Source: Pseudoxanthomonas suwonensis
GTDB taxonomy: Bacteria; Pseudomonadota; Gammaproteobacteria; Xanthomonadales; Xanthomonadaceae
DNA: 62,597 nt
NCBI RefSeq assembly: GCF_010093235.1
Contig: NZ_PDWP01000024.1
Coordinates: 1 to 62,597 of the forward strand
Reading direction: 5' to 3'
Part shown: piece after piece, positions 33,952 through 42,121 of the stretch
How the letters are laid out: every line of letters begins with the position of its first letter
Position numbering within the stretch: position 1 is the first letter of the stretch
Made by a program: the position numbers and the translations under genes
The notes under the pieces: model-generated
The model's input: the letters and a program-made list of their open reading frames with translations, nothing else
Told to the model about the DNA's origin: nothing
The model's database searches: none

Positions 33952-35046
33952 GTGTCAGAAGCCCTCTGGATCGACCAGCCCTCCGAACTGCTGCGCCGCC
34001 TGCAGTCCGCCCCCGCCCGCATCGGCCTGGATACCGAATTCATCCGCGAACGCACCTTCTGGCCGCGCCTGGCCCTGGTGCAGATGGCCGTCGGCGACGA
34101 AGTCCTGCTGGTGGACGCGCTGGTTCCGGGCATGGCCGAGGCCATCGCCGCGTGGCTGGACGCCCCCCACGTGCTCAAGGTGATGCACAGCGCCAGCGAG
34201 GACCTGGTCGCCTTCCGCTGTGCCTGCGGCACCGTGCCGCGGCCCATGTACGACACCCAGGTGGCCGCGGCCCTGGCCGGCTTCGGCGCCGGCATGGGCT
34301 ACCAGCGCCTGGTCGCCCAGGTCACCGGCATCACCCTGGCCAAGGGCGAGACCCGCTCGGACTGGACCCGCCGCCCGCTCAGCGCGGCCCAGCTCGAATA
34401 CGCCGCCGACGATGTCCGCCACCTCGACGCCGTGTACGAGGCCACCCTCGCCCGCCTGCGCGAGCTTGGCCGCGAGCAATGGCTGGCCGAGGACATGGCC
34501 CGCACCGTGGAACAGGCCGCCCACGACGAACCCGAGCGCTGGCCGCACCTGGCCCTGCGCACCGCCCAGTACCTGGACCGCGCCGGTCAGCGCCGCCTGC
34601 TGCGGCTGCTGCGCTGGCGCGAGCAGCAGGCCCGCCTGCAGGACCACCCGCGCAGCTGGATCCTGGACAACGACCTGGCCCTGGACCTGGCCCGCGACCC
34701 GCCGGCGGACGGCAGCGCCCTGCAGGCGCGGCTGGACGCCACTCCCAAGGCCCCGCGCAAGCTCGGCAGTGCGCTGTGGCAGGCGCTGACCACTGCCCTG
34801 GCCGACGAGGAGGAGATGCCAGCCATCGCCGCCGAACCGGACCGCAACAAGGTCCGCCGGCTGCAGGATGCCGTGGCCAGGCGCAGCGCCGACCTGGGCC
34901 TTCCCGACGGGGTCCTGGCCTCGCGCCGGCACCTGGAAGCCCTGCTGGAGAACGGCAGCTGGCCGATTGCCCTGCAGGGCTGGCGCCAGCGCGAGCTGGA
35001 GCCGGTGCTGGAACCGCTGCTGGCCCGTACCGGCACCGCAGGCTAG
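33952..35046 (+). CDS. rnd: ribonuclease D
   Basis: A 364-residue 3'-5' exonuclease acting on tRNA 3' ends and other structured RNAs. The DEDD catalytic residues are visible in GLDTEFIRERTF, MHSASEDLVAF and YAADDVRHL, followed by HRDC-type helical domains (LLRLLRWREQQARLQ). The start is GTG at 33952. The divergent lipoprotein gene begins 66 bases away, so the two promoters share a short gap. Confidence 0.95.
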   Translation: MSEALWIDQPSELLRRLQSAPARIGLDTEFIRERTFWPRLALVQMAVGDEVLLVDALVPGMAEAIAAWLDAPHVLKVMHSASEDLVAFRCACGTVPRPMYDTQVAAALAGFGAGMGYQRLVAQVTGITLAKGETRSDWTRRPLSAAQLEYAADDVRHLDAVYEATLARLRELGREQWLAEDMARTVEQAAHDEPERWPHLALRTAQYLDRAGQRRLLRLLRWREQQARLQDHPRSWILDNDLALDLARDPPADGSALQARLDATPKAPRKLGSALWQALTTALADEEEMPAIAAEPDRNKVRRLQDAVARRSADLGLPDGVLASRRHLEALLENGSWPIALQGWRQRELEPVLEPLLARTGTAG

Positions 35047-35280
35047 AATTCGCCCCCTTCCGGGCGGGCCACGCCCCGGCTCCGCCCGTTCCGGGCCGCC
35101 TGCCGGCGCCCCGATGGCGACGCCGGCACCGGTCCGTCCGGCAGGCCGGGCCGCACCCGCCCGATCCCAGGTCCCACAGCCGGAGTCGCTCGCCGCAGGA
35201 ACCCCACGCCCGCCCGTTCCGGCGTTGCGCCGGTCCCGCGGCAGGTCGCGGCCCCGTCCGGTCGAGAACACCGCCCGCTG
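35047..35280. other. 234-nt GC-rich gap before the DUF3348 operon
   Basis: No gene found. The block CGCCCGTTCCGG occurs twice (near 35084 and 35210), and several GC inverted repeats are present. The promoter of the four-gene cluster should be here, but I could not pick out hexamers with confidence. Confidence 0.4.
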
Positions 35281-35985
35281 ATGCAGTCCCCAGCCCGAAC
35301 CAGCCCCAGTGGCCCCCGCTTCGTCCGCCAGCTGTCCCGGCTCGCCGGCGCGGCCGCGGATGCCCCGGTCCAGCCGCTGTCGCAGCTGCTGAGCCAGTGG
35401 CTGGAATGGAAGCAGGCCGTGGCCCTGGCGCGGGTGCTGGATACCCCGGTGGACGCCGTTCCGGCCGAAGCCGGCGAAGCGGCCGATGCCGCAGCCGTCC
35501 TGTCCGCGACCCGCGATTCCCTGGCCCAGTCGATCGCCCGCGACCGCGCCTTCGCCGCGCCGCCGGAAGGGCCGCGCCCGCCCTTCGAGTGGAGCTACTT
35601 CCAGCAGCGCCACATGGCCCTGCAGCACCTGCTGGAGAGCGGCACCGGCCGCCTGCGCGAGACCCTGCGCGCGCGCCTGGCCGCCCATTCGCCCGGACTG
35701 GCCCGCCTGGCCGCGGTCGACGCGGTGATGGAGCAGGCCCTGGCCCGCCCCACCCGCGGCCTGCTCGGCCGTGCGACCCCGGTGCTGGAACACCGCTACC
35801 AGGAACTGCTGGCAGCCAGCGACCAGGCCCCCGAGGCCGAGGCGCCCGCCTGGCTGGACAGCTTCCGCCACGACATGCGCGAGCTGCTGCTCGCCGAACT
35901 CGACATCCGCCTGCAACCCGCCGAAGGCCTGCTCGCAGCCCTCGGCACCGCCCCCACAGGTTCCCATGCAACGAATCCTTCCTGA
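35281..35985 (+). CDS. DUF3348 family protein
   Basis: A 234-residue soluble, mostly helical protein. The FVRQLSRLAGAAADAPVQPLSQLLSQWLEW start and the FEWSYFQQRHMALQHLLE segment are typical of DUF3348, whose function is unknown. It is the first of four overlapping genes and overlaps the next by 20 nt, so its product is probably made in step with the membrane proteins that follow. A cytoplasmic partner of the stator-like complex is my inference. Confidence 0.8.
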   Translation: MQSPARTSPSGPRFVRQLSRLAGAAADAPVQPLSQLLSQWLEWKQAVALARVLDTPVDAVPAEAGEAADAAAVLSATRDSLAQSIARDRAFAAPPEGPRPPFEWSYFQQRHMALQHLLESGTGRLRETLRARLAAHSPGLARLAAVDAVMEQALARPTRGLLGRATPVLEHRYQELLAASDQAPEAEAPAWLDSFRHDMRELLLAELDIRLQPAEGLLAALGTAPTGSHATNPS

Positions 35986-38044
35986 ACTGGCCACCTTCCT
36001 CGCCGGCCTGGCCGCCGTGCTCTGGATCGGCGCCGGCTACGCCGCCGGGCATCCGCTGGCCCTGCTGTTCACCCTGCTCGTGCTGGCCTTCTACCTGGTC
36101 GGCGCACTGGAGCTGTACCGTTACCGCCAGGCCACGCTGGGCCTGGAACGCGCCCTGGCAAGCCTGGATGCCACGCCGGCCAGCCTCGACACCTGGCTGG
36201 CACAGCTGGATCCGGGCCTGCGCGAGCCCGTGCGGATGCGCGTCGAAGGCGGCCGCCTGCCGCTGCCGGGTCCGGCCCTGGTGCCGTACCTGGTCGGCAT
36301 GCTGGTGCTGCTGGGCATGCTCGGCACCCTGCTGGGCATGATGGCCACCCTGCGCGGCACCGGCGTGGCCCTGGAGGGCACGGCCGAGCTGGACGCGATC
36401 CGCGACGCGCTGGCCGCGCCGGTACGCGGCCTGGGCTTCGCCTTCGGCACCTCGATCGCCGGCGTCGCCGCCGCGGCCGCCCTCGGCCTGCTGTCCGCCC
36501 TCTGCCGCCGTGCCCGCGCCCGCGCCGCGCAGCAGCTCGATGCCCGCACCGCCACCACCCTGCGTGCGTGGTCGCAGGCCTGGCAGCGCGAGCAGACCGT
36601 GCAGCTGCTGCAGGCCCAGGCCGGCCTGCTGCCGGCCCTGGTCGAGCGCCTGGAGCAGATGGCGACCGCGCTGGAGCAGCGCGACGCCGCGGCCACCGAG
36701 CGCCAGCTGGCGCAGCAGGAGGCCTTCCACGCCCGCACCGAGGCGACCTTCCGCGAGCTGGCCGGCTCGGTCCAGGCCACCCTCTCCGACAGCGTCGCCA
36801 GCAGTGCGCGCGAGGCCCGCGCCGCGGTGCAGCCGGTGCTGGAATCGACCCTGGCGGCGATCGCCGGCCATGCCGAATCCACCCGCGAGAGCGTGACCGG
36901 CGCGGTGCAGCGGCACCTGGACGGCGCCGGCGAAAGCCTGCGCAGCCTGGGCGCGGAGATCTCCGCCCAGTGGAGCGCCGCCCTGCAGGCGCAGCGCGAG
37001 GCCGGCGCGGCCCTGCTGCAGGACCTGCGCGGGGGGCAGGAACAGCTGGCCGCGACCGTGGGCACCCATGCCGAGACCCTGGTTGCCCGCATCGGCGCCC
37101 AGCTCGAGCAGGCCGGCAACGGCCTGGCCGCCGGCTGGGAGCAGGTGCTGTCGCGCCAGGAGGAAGCCAACCGCGTGGCGGCCGAACAGCAGCGCCAGGC
37201 CCTGGCCGAAGCCGCCGGCGCGATCGAGCGCCAGTCCGCCGCCCTGCTGGCCTCGCTGGAACAGGCCCATGCCCAGCTGCAGGCCGCCTTCGCCAGCCAG
37301 GAGGAGGAGCGCCTGGCGCGCTGGAGCACTACCCTCGAGGCCGCCGGCGCCGCCCGGCGCGAGCAGTGGCAGCAGGCCGGCGACGAGGCCGCCGCGCGCC
37401 AGCAGGCGGTGTGCGACACCCTCGCCAGCACCGCGGCGCAGATCAGCGAGCGCACCCAGGCCCAGGCCGAGGCGACCATCGCCGAGATCTCGCAGCTGGC
37501 CCGCACTGCCGCCGAGGCGCCGCAGGCCGCGGCCGAGGTCATCACCGAGGTCCGTCGCCAGCTGTCCGAGAGCCTGGCCCGCGACACTGCCCTGCTGGAG
37601 GAGCGCAGCCAGCACATGGCGATGTTCGGCCAGCTGCTGGAGGGCGTGAACCGCGCCTCCGGCGAGCAGCGCGTCGCGCTGGAGTCGCTGGTCGAATCCA
37701 CCGCCGCCCTGCTCGAGCGCACCGGTGCCCGCTTCGAGGAGCAGGTCCACAGCCGCGGCGAGCAGCTGCAGGAAGCCGGCGCCCAGGTGGCCGCCGGCGC
37801 CGCCGAGGTCGCCAGCCTGGCCGAAGCCTTTGGCGCGGCGGTCGAGGCCTTCGCCCAGGGCAATGCCCTGCTGGTGGAGCGCATGCAGCAGATCGAGGCG
37901 GCGCTGGAGAAGGCCGCCAGCCGTAGCGACGAGCAGCTGGCCTACTACGTGGCCCAGGCCCGCGAGGTGATCGACCTGGGCATGCTCAGCCAGAAGCAGA
38001 TCGTCGAGGACCTGCAGCGCCTGTCAGCGCGGAGCGCGGCATGA
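35966..38044 (+). CDS. DUF802 protein: MotA/ExbB/ZorA-like channel domain with long coiled-coil tail
   Basis: A 692-residue protein. Residues 1-180 carry four predicted membrane helices (about 8-27, 31-51, 104-129, 155-180) with a cytoplasmic loop after the second. The third and fourth, GMLVLLGMLGTLLGMMATL and FAFGTSIAGVAAAAALGLL, resemble the pore helices of MotA, TolQ and ExbB. The remaining 500 residues are Ala/Glu/Gln/Arg-rich coiled coil, like the tail of ZorA from Zorya phage-defence systems. The DUF802 name implies no function. The next gene overlaps by ATGA and encodes a MotB/ZorB-like partner, so a five-plus-two ion-driven stator is a reasonable model. The start at 35966 is chosen because MQRILPELATFL begins the first helix. 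Confidence 0.75.
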   Translation: MQRILPELATFLAGLAAVLWIGAGYAAGHPLALLFTLLVLAFYLVGALELYRYRQATLGLERALASLDATPASLDTWLAQLDPGLREPVRMRVEGGRLPLPGPALVPYLVGMLVLLGMLGTLLGMMATLRGTGVALEGTAELDAIRDALAAPVRGLGFAFGTSIAGVAAAAALGLLSALCRRARARAAQQLDARTATTLRAWSQAWQREQTVQLLQAQAGLLPALVERLEQMATALEQRDAAATERQLAQQEAFHARTEATFRELAGSVQATLSDSVASSAREARAAVQPVLESTLAAIAGHAESTRESVTGAVQRHLDGAGESLRSLGAEISAQWSAALQAQREAGAALLQDLRGGQEQLAATVGTHAETLVARIGAQLEQAGNGLAAGWEQVLSRQEEANRVAAEQQRQALAEAAGAIERQSAALLASLEQAHAQLQAAFASQEEERLARWSTTLEAAGAARREQWQQAGDEAAARQQAVCDTLASTAAQISERTQAQAEATIAEISQLARTAAEAPQAAAEVITEVRRQLSESLARDTALLEERSQHMAMFGQLLEGVNRASGEQRVALESLVESTAALLERTGARFEEQVHSRGEQLQEAGAQVAAGAAEVASLAEAFGAAVEAFAQGNALLVERMQQIEAALEKAASRSDEQLAYYVAQAREVIDLGMLSQKQIVEDLQRLSARSAA

Positions 38045-38691
38045 TCGAGCACGCCGGCGACGAGGACGGGCTGGCGGCCCCGGTCTGGGCGGCGTTCGCC
38101 GACCTGATGGCGGTGCTGCTGGGCGTGTTCGTGCTGATCCTGGTCTGCGTCATCGGCGTGCAGCTGCAGCTGTCGGCGCGGCTGGACGAGGAAGTGCGCC
38201 AGCGCCAGGCCGAGGCGCAACAGCGCGAGGCGCTGGAACAGGCGCTGGCCGCGCCGCTGGCCGATGGCCGCATCACCCTGGTCGACGGCCGCATCGGCAT
38301 CCGCGGCAACGTGCTGTTCGCGCTCAATTCCGACCAGCTGCAGCCGGAGGGCCGCCAGGTGCTGCGCGCGCTGGCCGCGCCGCTGGCCGGCTACCTCAAG
38401 GCGCGCGAGCAGGTGCTGATGGTCAGCGGCTTCACCGACGACCGTCCGGTGCACGAGGGCAACCGCCGCTTCGCCGACAACTGGGAACTGTCGGCGCAGC
38501 GCGCGCTGACCGTGACCCGCACCCTGATCGAGGAAGGCGTGCCGGCCGACTCGGTGTTTGCCGCCGCCTTCGGCGAGCACCAGCCGGTCGGCTCCAACGC
38601 CGACGAGGAAGGACGCGCGCGCAACCGCCGCGTGGAAATCGCGCCCGTGCCCCGTCCCGTGCGCACCGCCGGTGCCGCCGATGCCGACTGA
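38041..38691 (+). CDS. OmpA-family protein with MotB/ZorB-like architecture
   Basis: A 216-residue protein: short cytoplasmic N-terminus, one membrane helix (about 16-40, WAAFADLMAVLLGVFVLILV), then a periplasmic OmpA-like peptidoglycan-binding domain. Asp21, four residues before the helix core, sits where MotB has its proton-accepting Asp (MotB pattern W..YADFMT). The distal motif FADNWELSAQRALTVTRTL matches the MotB/ZorB NWELSxxRA signature, followed by NRRVEI. Overlaps the DUF802 gene by ATGA and the DUF2894 gene by 11 nt. An ordinary OmpA porin is excluded by the lack of a beta-barrel. Confidence 0.82.
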   Translation: MIEHAGDEDGLAAPVWAAFADLMAVLLGVFVLILVCVIGVQLQLSARLDEEVRQRQAEAQQREALEQALAAPLADGRITLVDGRIGIRGNVLFALNSDQLQPEGRQVLRALAAPLAGYLKAREQVLMVSGFTDDRPVHEGNRRFADNWELSAQRALTVTRTLIEEGVPADSVFAAAFGEHQPVGSNADEEGRARNRRVEIAPVPRPVRTAGAADAD

Positions 38692-39298
38692 GGACATCCA
38701 GGCCCGCCTCGAGCGCTGGCGCGCCACCGGCGCCGACCGCACCCAGCCGCTGCGCTTCGCCGCGCTGCAGGCGCTGGCGCGGCGCGCACGGGCGCAGCAG
38801 GGCCTGGCGCGGGAGCGGACCGAGGCGCGCCTGGCACGCCTGGTCGAGCGCTATGCCCCCGCGCTGGACGCGGTTGCGCCCGCGCCCGCGCCCGCCCCGC
38901 CGGCGGCGCCCACACCGGGGCCGCTGGCGGGACTTGTCGCGCAGCTGGACGGCATCGCCCTCCAGCGCCCCGGCCCCACCGCCTCCGGCGAGGTGCAGGA
39001 AAGGGCCGTGCTCGGCGAGCTGCGCCGGTTGTGGGCGCAGGTACGCAGCGAGAGCCAGCTGCGGCGCTCGCTGCAGGACCTGCCCGAGGACGCCGGCCCG
39101 CTCAACTCCGGCAAGCTGGTGCACCGCGCGCTGAACCTGATGGGGCAGCTGTCGCCGCAGTACCTGCGCCACTTCCTCGCCCACCTGGACACCCTGGCCT
39201 GGATCGGCCAGGTCGACCCACCGCCGGCACGGCCCGCGGAAAAGGCCGCCGCGCCGGCGCGCAAGCGCAGCCGCAAGCGCGCCGCCACCGCGGATTGA
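38681..39298 (+). CDS. DUF2894 family protein
   Basis: A 205-residue soluble protein with a helical N-terminus (RLERWRATGADRTQPLRFAAL), an Ala/Pro linker, and a C-terminal domain ending in a basic KRSRKRAA tail. The block GPLNSGKLVHRALNLMGQLSPQYLRHFL is the conserved part of DUF2894. Function unknown. Its place in a four-gene overlap with DUF3348, the channel-like DUF802 protein and the MotB-like protein suggests a dedicated accessory role. Confidence 0.78.
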   Translation: MPTEDIQARLERWRATGADRTQPLRFAALQALARRARAQQGLARERTEARLARLVERYAPALDAVAPAPAPAPPAAPTPGPLAGLVAQLDGIALQRPGPTASGEVQERAVLGELRRLWAQVRSESQLRRSLQDLPEDAGPLNSGKLVHRALNLMGQLSPQYLRHFLAHLDTLAWIGQVDPPPARPAEKAAAPARKRSRKRAATAD

Positions 39299-39328
39299 AC
39301 GCATCGGCGGTTTCCTGCGCGGGGAGGC

Positions 39329-39357
39329 TTGGCGAACCGCAAAGGCCGCGCTAGAAT
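39329..39357 (+). promoter_or_regulatory. promoter of the tRNA-Ala gene
   Basis: TTGGCG at 39329-39334 and TAGAAT at 39352-39357 are separated by 17 bases, a good sigma70 arrangement. They place the transcript start about 20 bases before the tRNA. Confidence 0.7.
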
Positions 39358-39383
39358 GCGCGCCCTGACGTCACCGTCACCGT

Positions 39384-39459
<76 letters not shown>

Positions 39460-39468
39460 ATATATAAA

Positions 39469-39495
39469 GGTCAACCGTTCTCGGTTGGCCTTTTT
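39469..39495 (+). terminator. rho-independent terminator of the tRNA
   Basis: GGTCAACCG pairs with CGGTTGGCC (one G-U pair) around a TTCT loop, followed by five T residues, nine bases after the tRNA CCA end. Confidence 0.88.
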
Positions 39496-39735
39496 CTTTG
39501 CGCGCTCCCGCGTGTTTGCGGGGGCTCGTGCGGATTTCTGCGGACTTCCTTCCTTCGGTCGTCTCGCCCATCTCAGACCTATTTCGCTCTCTCCTGGCCA
39601 TTCTTCTCTCCAGCCTCGCTCCCCGGCTAAGGGCCGAAGTCCGCAGAGGCCGCAACGCGGACCCATATAGATCAATGGGTTACGCGCTGACGAATCAAAC
39701 GGTTGGATTGCGGCATCGGCAGGCAAAGGAAACCA
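39496..39735. other. gap between tRNA-Ala and the AbiE promoter
   Basis: No gene supported. The sequence changes from GC-rich to mixed composition, marking the start of the acquired region. I looked for a copy of the tRNA 3' end (an att site) and saw none here. Confidence 0.5.
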
Positions 39736-39791
39736 TGTCGGTTGTGTTTTGTCGGTAGTTTTTGACAGCTGCCGACGTTTCGCAACATTAT
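39736..39791 (+). promoter_or_regulatory. AbiE promoter with tandem-repeat operator
   Basis: A consensus -35 TTGACA (39762-39767) lies 18 bases before CATTAT (39786-39791). This puts the transcript start at about 39798, the A of the likely abiEi ATG, giving a leaderless mRNA. Two tandem 14-mers, TGTCGGTTGTGTTT (39736-39749) and TGTCGGTAGTTTTT (39750-39763), match at 12 of 14 positions. An imperfect inverted repeat (39751-39760 with 39767-39776) overlaps the -35. AbiEi antitoxins are known to repress their own promoter, so these are plausible operators. Confidence 0.65.
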
Positions 39792-39797
39792 GACGAC

Positions 39798-40397
39798 ATG
39801 GACAGTTCGCACCAGAGCATTCTGGATCTTGCCGCCCAGCGCGGCCTTATTCGCCCACGCGATCTCAATGAGCGTGGGCTGCCCACGGTCGCCCTCACGC
39901 GACTGGTGCGGCAAGGGCTGCTCCAGCGCGTGGGACGGGGCCTGTACGCAATTCCGGACCGGGCCGTCTCGGAACACGGCGCACTCACCGAGGTGGCACA
40001 CAAGCACCGGCAAGCCATCGTCTGCCTGCTGTCGGCACTGCGCCTACATGAACTCACCACACAGTCGCCGTTCGAGGTCTGGCTGGCAATCCCCAACAAG
40101 GCACGCGCGCCAAAGATGGACTATCCCCCGCTGCGCATCGTGCGCTTCTCTTGCGCTGCGCTGACGGAGGGGGTCGAGGAGCACCTCATCGATGGTGTGC
40201 CGGTGCGCGTGACCAACGTCGCCCGGACCGTGGCTGACTGCTTCAAGTTCCGCAACAAGATCGGCCTCGATGTCGCGCTGGAGGCGCTACAGGAGTCCTG
40301 GCGTGCCAAGCGCGTCAGCATGGATGAACTTTGGCGTTTTGCTGCGCTGTTCCGTGTGGCCAATGTGATGCGCCCCTACATGGAAAGCCTGTCATGA
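39798..40397 (+). CDS. abiEi: AbiEi antitoxin (type IV toxin-antitoxin)
   Basis: A 199-residue antitoxin. An N-terminal winged helix (SILDLAAQRGLIRPRDLNERGL, LTRLVRQGLLQRVGRGLYAI) is followed by the AbiEi C-terminal antitoxin domain (VPVRVTNVARTVADCFKFRNKIGLDVALEAL). In AbiE systems it both represses the operon and counteracts the AbiEii toxin without direct contact. The open frame begins with a TTG at 39762, but that TTG is the promoter -35 box. MDSSHQSILDLA at 39798 matches the predicted transcript start. The stop overlaps the toxin ATG (ATGA). Confidence 0.85.
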   Translation: MDSSHQSILDLAAQRGLIRPRDLNERGLPTVALTRLVRQGLLQRVGRGLYAIPDRAVSEHGALTEVAHKHRQAIVCLLSALRLHELTTQSPFEVWLAIPNKARAPKMDYPPLRIVRFSCAALTEGVEEHLIDGVPVRVTNVARTVADCFKFRNKIGLDVALEALQESWRAKRVSMDELWRFAALFRVANVMRPYMESLS

Positions 40398-41320
40398 ACC
40401 AGCGCAACATGGCCGCCTCGGTGCGCGCCCGCCTGCTCAACCGCGCCCGCGAGACCCGGCAAGACTTCAATCTGATCTTGACCCGCTATGCGCTTGAGCG
40501 CCTGCTTTACCGGCTCAGCATCTCCCCCCACGCCGACCAGTTCCTGCTGAAAGGTGCACTGCTGTTCGACTTGTGGTTCGACATCCCGCATCGTCCGACA
40601 CGCGACGCCGATCTGCTGGGCTTCGGCTCGGCCGAGATTCCGCATGTCGAGACGGCGTTTCGGGAGATCTGTGCGGTGGAACTGGACGACGGCATACGCT
40701 TCCAAGCCGACTCGGTACACGCGGAGGAGATCCGCAAGGAAGCCAACTACTCCGGTGTCCGGGTCACGCTCCTCGGACTGTTGGACGGTGCCCGATGCCA
40801 CGTGCAGGTCGACGTGGGTTTCGGTGACGCCGTGACACCCGGCCCCGAGGCTGTCGATTACCCGGTGATGCTGCCGGACATGCCTGCCCCGAAGCTGCGT
40901 GCCTACCCCCGCTACACGGTCGTCGCCGAGAAACTGGAGGCGCTGGTGTCACTCGGCATCGCCAATAGCCGCATGAAGGATTACTTCGACCTCTGGATCT
41001 TGTCGCGCCACAGCGAATTCGACGGCGCGCTCCTGTCCAAGGCGATCCACGCCACCTTCGAGCGCCGCAGGACGCCGCTGCCGGACGGCGTCCCCTTCGG
41101 CTTAAGTGACGAATTCGCTCAGGATCGGCAGAAGCAGACCCAATGGCAGGCATTCTTGAGGAAGAATGCTTTGGTCGAGCTTCAGCTTTCCGAGGTCATT
41201 GCCGGACTGCGTGCGTTCCTGTCATTCCCGCTGGACGCGCTACGGCAAGCTGCCGCTTTTCCGCTGGCGTGGCGTGCAGATAGCGGATGGACGCCGAGCA
41301 CCGAGTGTACAAGGCGATGA
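40394..41320 (+). CDS. abiEii: AbiEii nucleotidyltransferase toxin
   Basis: A 308-residue nucleotidyltransferase toxin. AbiEii-type enzymes transfer nucleotides to RNA targets (tRNA for the related MenT) and stop growth, giving abortive phage infection. Visible are the LKGALLFDLW nucleotide motif, RPTRDADLLGFG with metal-binding Asp, and the conserved VVAEKLEALVSLGIANSRMKDYFDLW block. The last residues (from about 290) run straight into IS3-derived DNA, so the C-terminus may be altered. Translation is coupled to the antitoxin by ATGA. Confidence 0.87.
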   Translation: MNQRNMAASVRARLLNRARETRQDFNLILTRYALERLLYRLSISPHADQFLLKGALLFDLWFDIPHRPTRDADLLGFGSAEIPHVETAFREICAVELDDGIRFQADSVHAEEIRKEANYSGVRVTLLGLLDGARCHVQVDVGFGDAVTPGPEAVDYPVMLPDMPAPKLRAYPRYTVVAEKLEALVSLGIANSRMKDYFDLWILSRHSEFDGALLSKAIHATFERRRTPLPDGVPFGLSDEFAQDRQKQTQWQAFLRKNALVELQLSEVIAGLRAFLSFPLDALRQAAAFPLAWRADSGWTPSTECTRR

Positions 41321-41898
41321 AGCTCAATCTGCGCCGCAAGGCCAAGCAGCGGCTGCCCAAGCGCGAACGCGTACCGCTCTACGTTCCCCTGCTGCCCGAT
41401 GCCGTCTGGTCAGCGGATTTCATGGCCGACGCGCTGGCGTGTGGCCGCCGCTTCCGGACCTTCAACGTGGTCGACGACTTCAACCGCGAGGCGCTGCACA
41501 TCGAGGTCGACACCTCGATCTCGTCCACGCGCCTGGTCCGCATCTTCGAGCAGCTCAAGCGCGACCACGGCCTGCCGCAGGTCCTGCGTACCGACAACGG
41601 CCCGGAGTTCCTGGGCGAGGCCTTCGTGCAGTGGGCCAAGCTCAACGGCATGGCCATCCGGTACATCCAGCCCGGCAAGCCCAACCAGAACGCCTACATC
41701 GAACGCTTCAATCGGACCTTCCGCGAGGAGGTCCTGGACCAGCACCTGTTCACCCGCCTCGACGACGTGCGCGAGGCCGCGTACTGGTGGATGCTCGAGT
41801 ACAACGAGGAGCGTCCCCACGATTCGCTCGGCGATCTGACCCCGGCCGAGTACCGCCAACGCATCGCCGGAAGTTCTACTTTTGAAATGCCTGCTTGA
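41281..41898 (+). pseudogene. truncated IS3-family transposase (OrfB C-terminal part)
   Basis: About 203 residues of the OrfB integrase core remain: WSADFMADALACGRRFRTFNV (first Asp), LRTDNGPEF (second Asp) and NAYIERFNRTFREEV (Glu), then the ending RPHDSLGDLTPAEYR. The N-terminal helix-turn-helix half and OrfA are gone; the fragment begins inside the end of abiEii, so an insertion or deletion joined the two. It cannot transpose. It is a different subgroup from the IS at the right end of the window. Confidence 0.88.
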
Positions 41899-41909
41899 CG
41901 GGGAAGCTT

Positions 41910-42107
41910 ACGCGGCTCGCAGCCATCGTGGATTTCACGTTCAACCTCGGCGCGGGGCGGCTGCAGACCTCGACGCTGCGGCGGCGCGTCAACCAGCGCG
42001 ACTGGTCAAGCGCAGTCAACGAGCTGCGGCGGTGGGTGTATGGCGGCGGTAAAGTCCTACCAGGGCTGGTAGCGCGACGCGAGGCGGAAAGCGCTCTCCT
42101 CGGATAA
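41910..42107 (+). pseudogene. phage lysozyme (GH24) C-terminal remnant
   Basis: About 65 residues match the C-terminal part of RrrD/T4-like endolysins: VDFTFNLGAGRLQTSTLRRR, then WSSAVNELRRWVYGGGKVLPGL and REAES at the end. The catalytic Glu region is missing, and the only start is a TTG overlapping the transposase stop. It is debris of a prophage lost from this site. Confidence 0.8.
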
Positions 42108-42121
42108 CCACGTCCTGATCA

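Noticed and set aside
35281-39298. Calling the stator-like cluster a Zorya system
   Set aside because: ZorC and ZorD/ZorE are absent, and DUF3348 and DUF2894 are not Zorya proteins. Only architectural similarity of the membrane pair is supported.
39762-39797. TTG start extending the AbiEi antitoxin by 12 residues
   Set aside because: The TTG is the first base of a consensus -35 hexamer. The ATG at 39798 coincides with the predicted transcript start.
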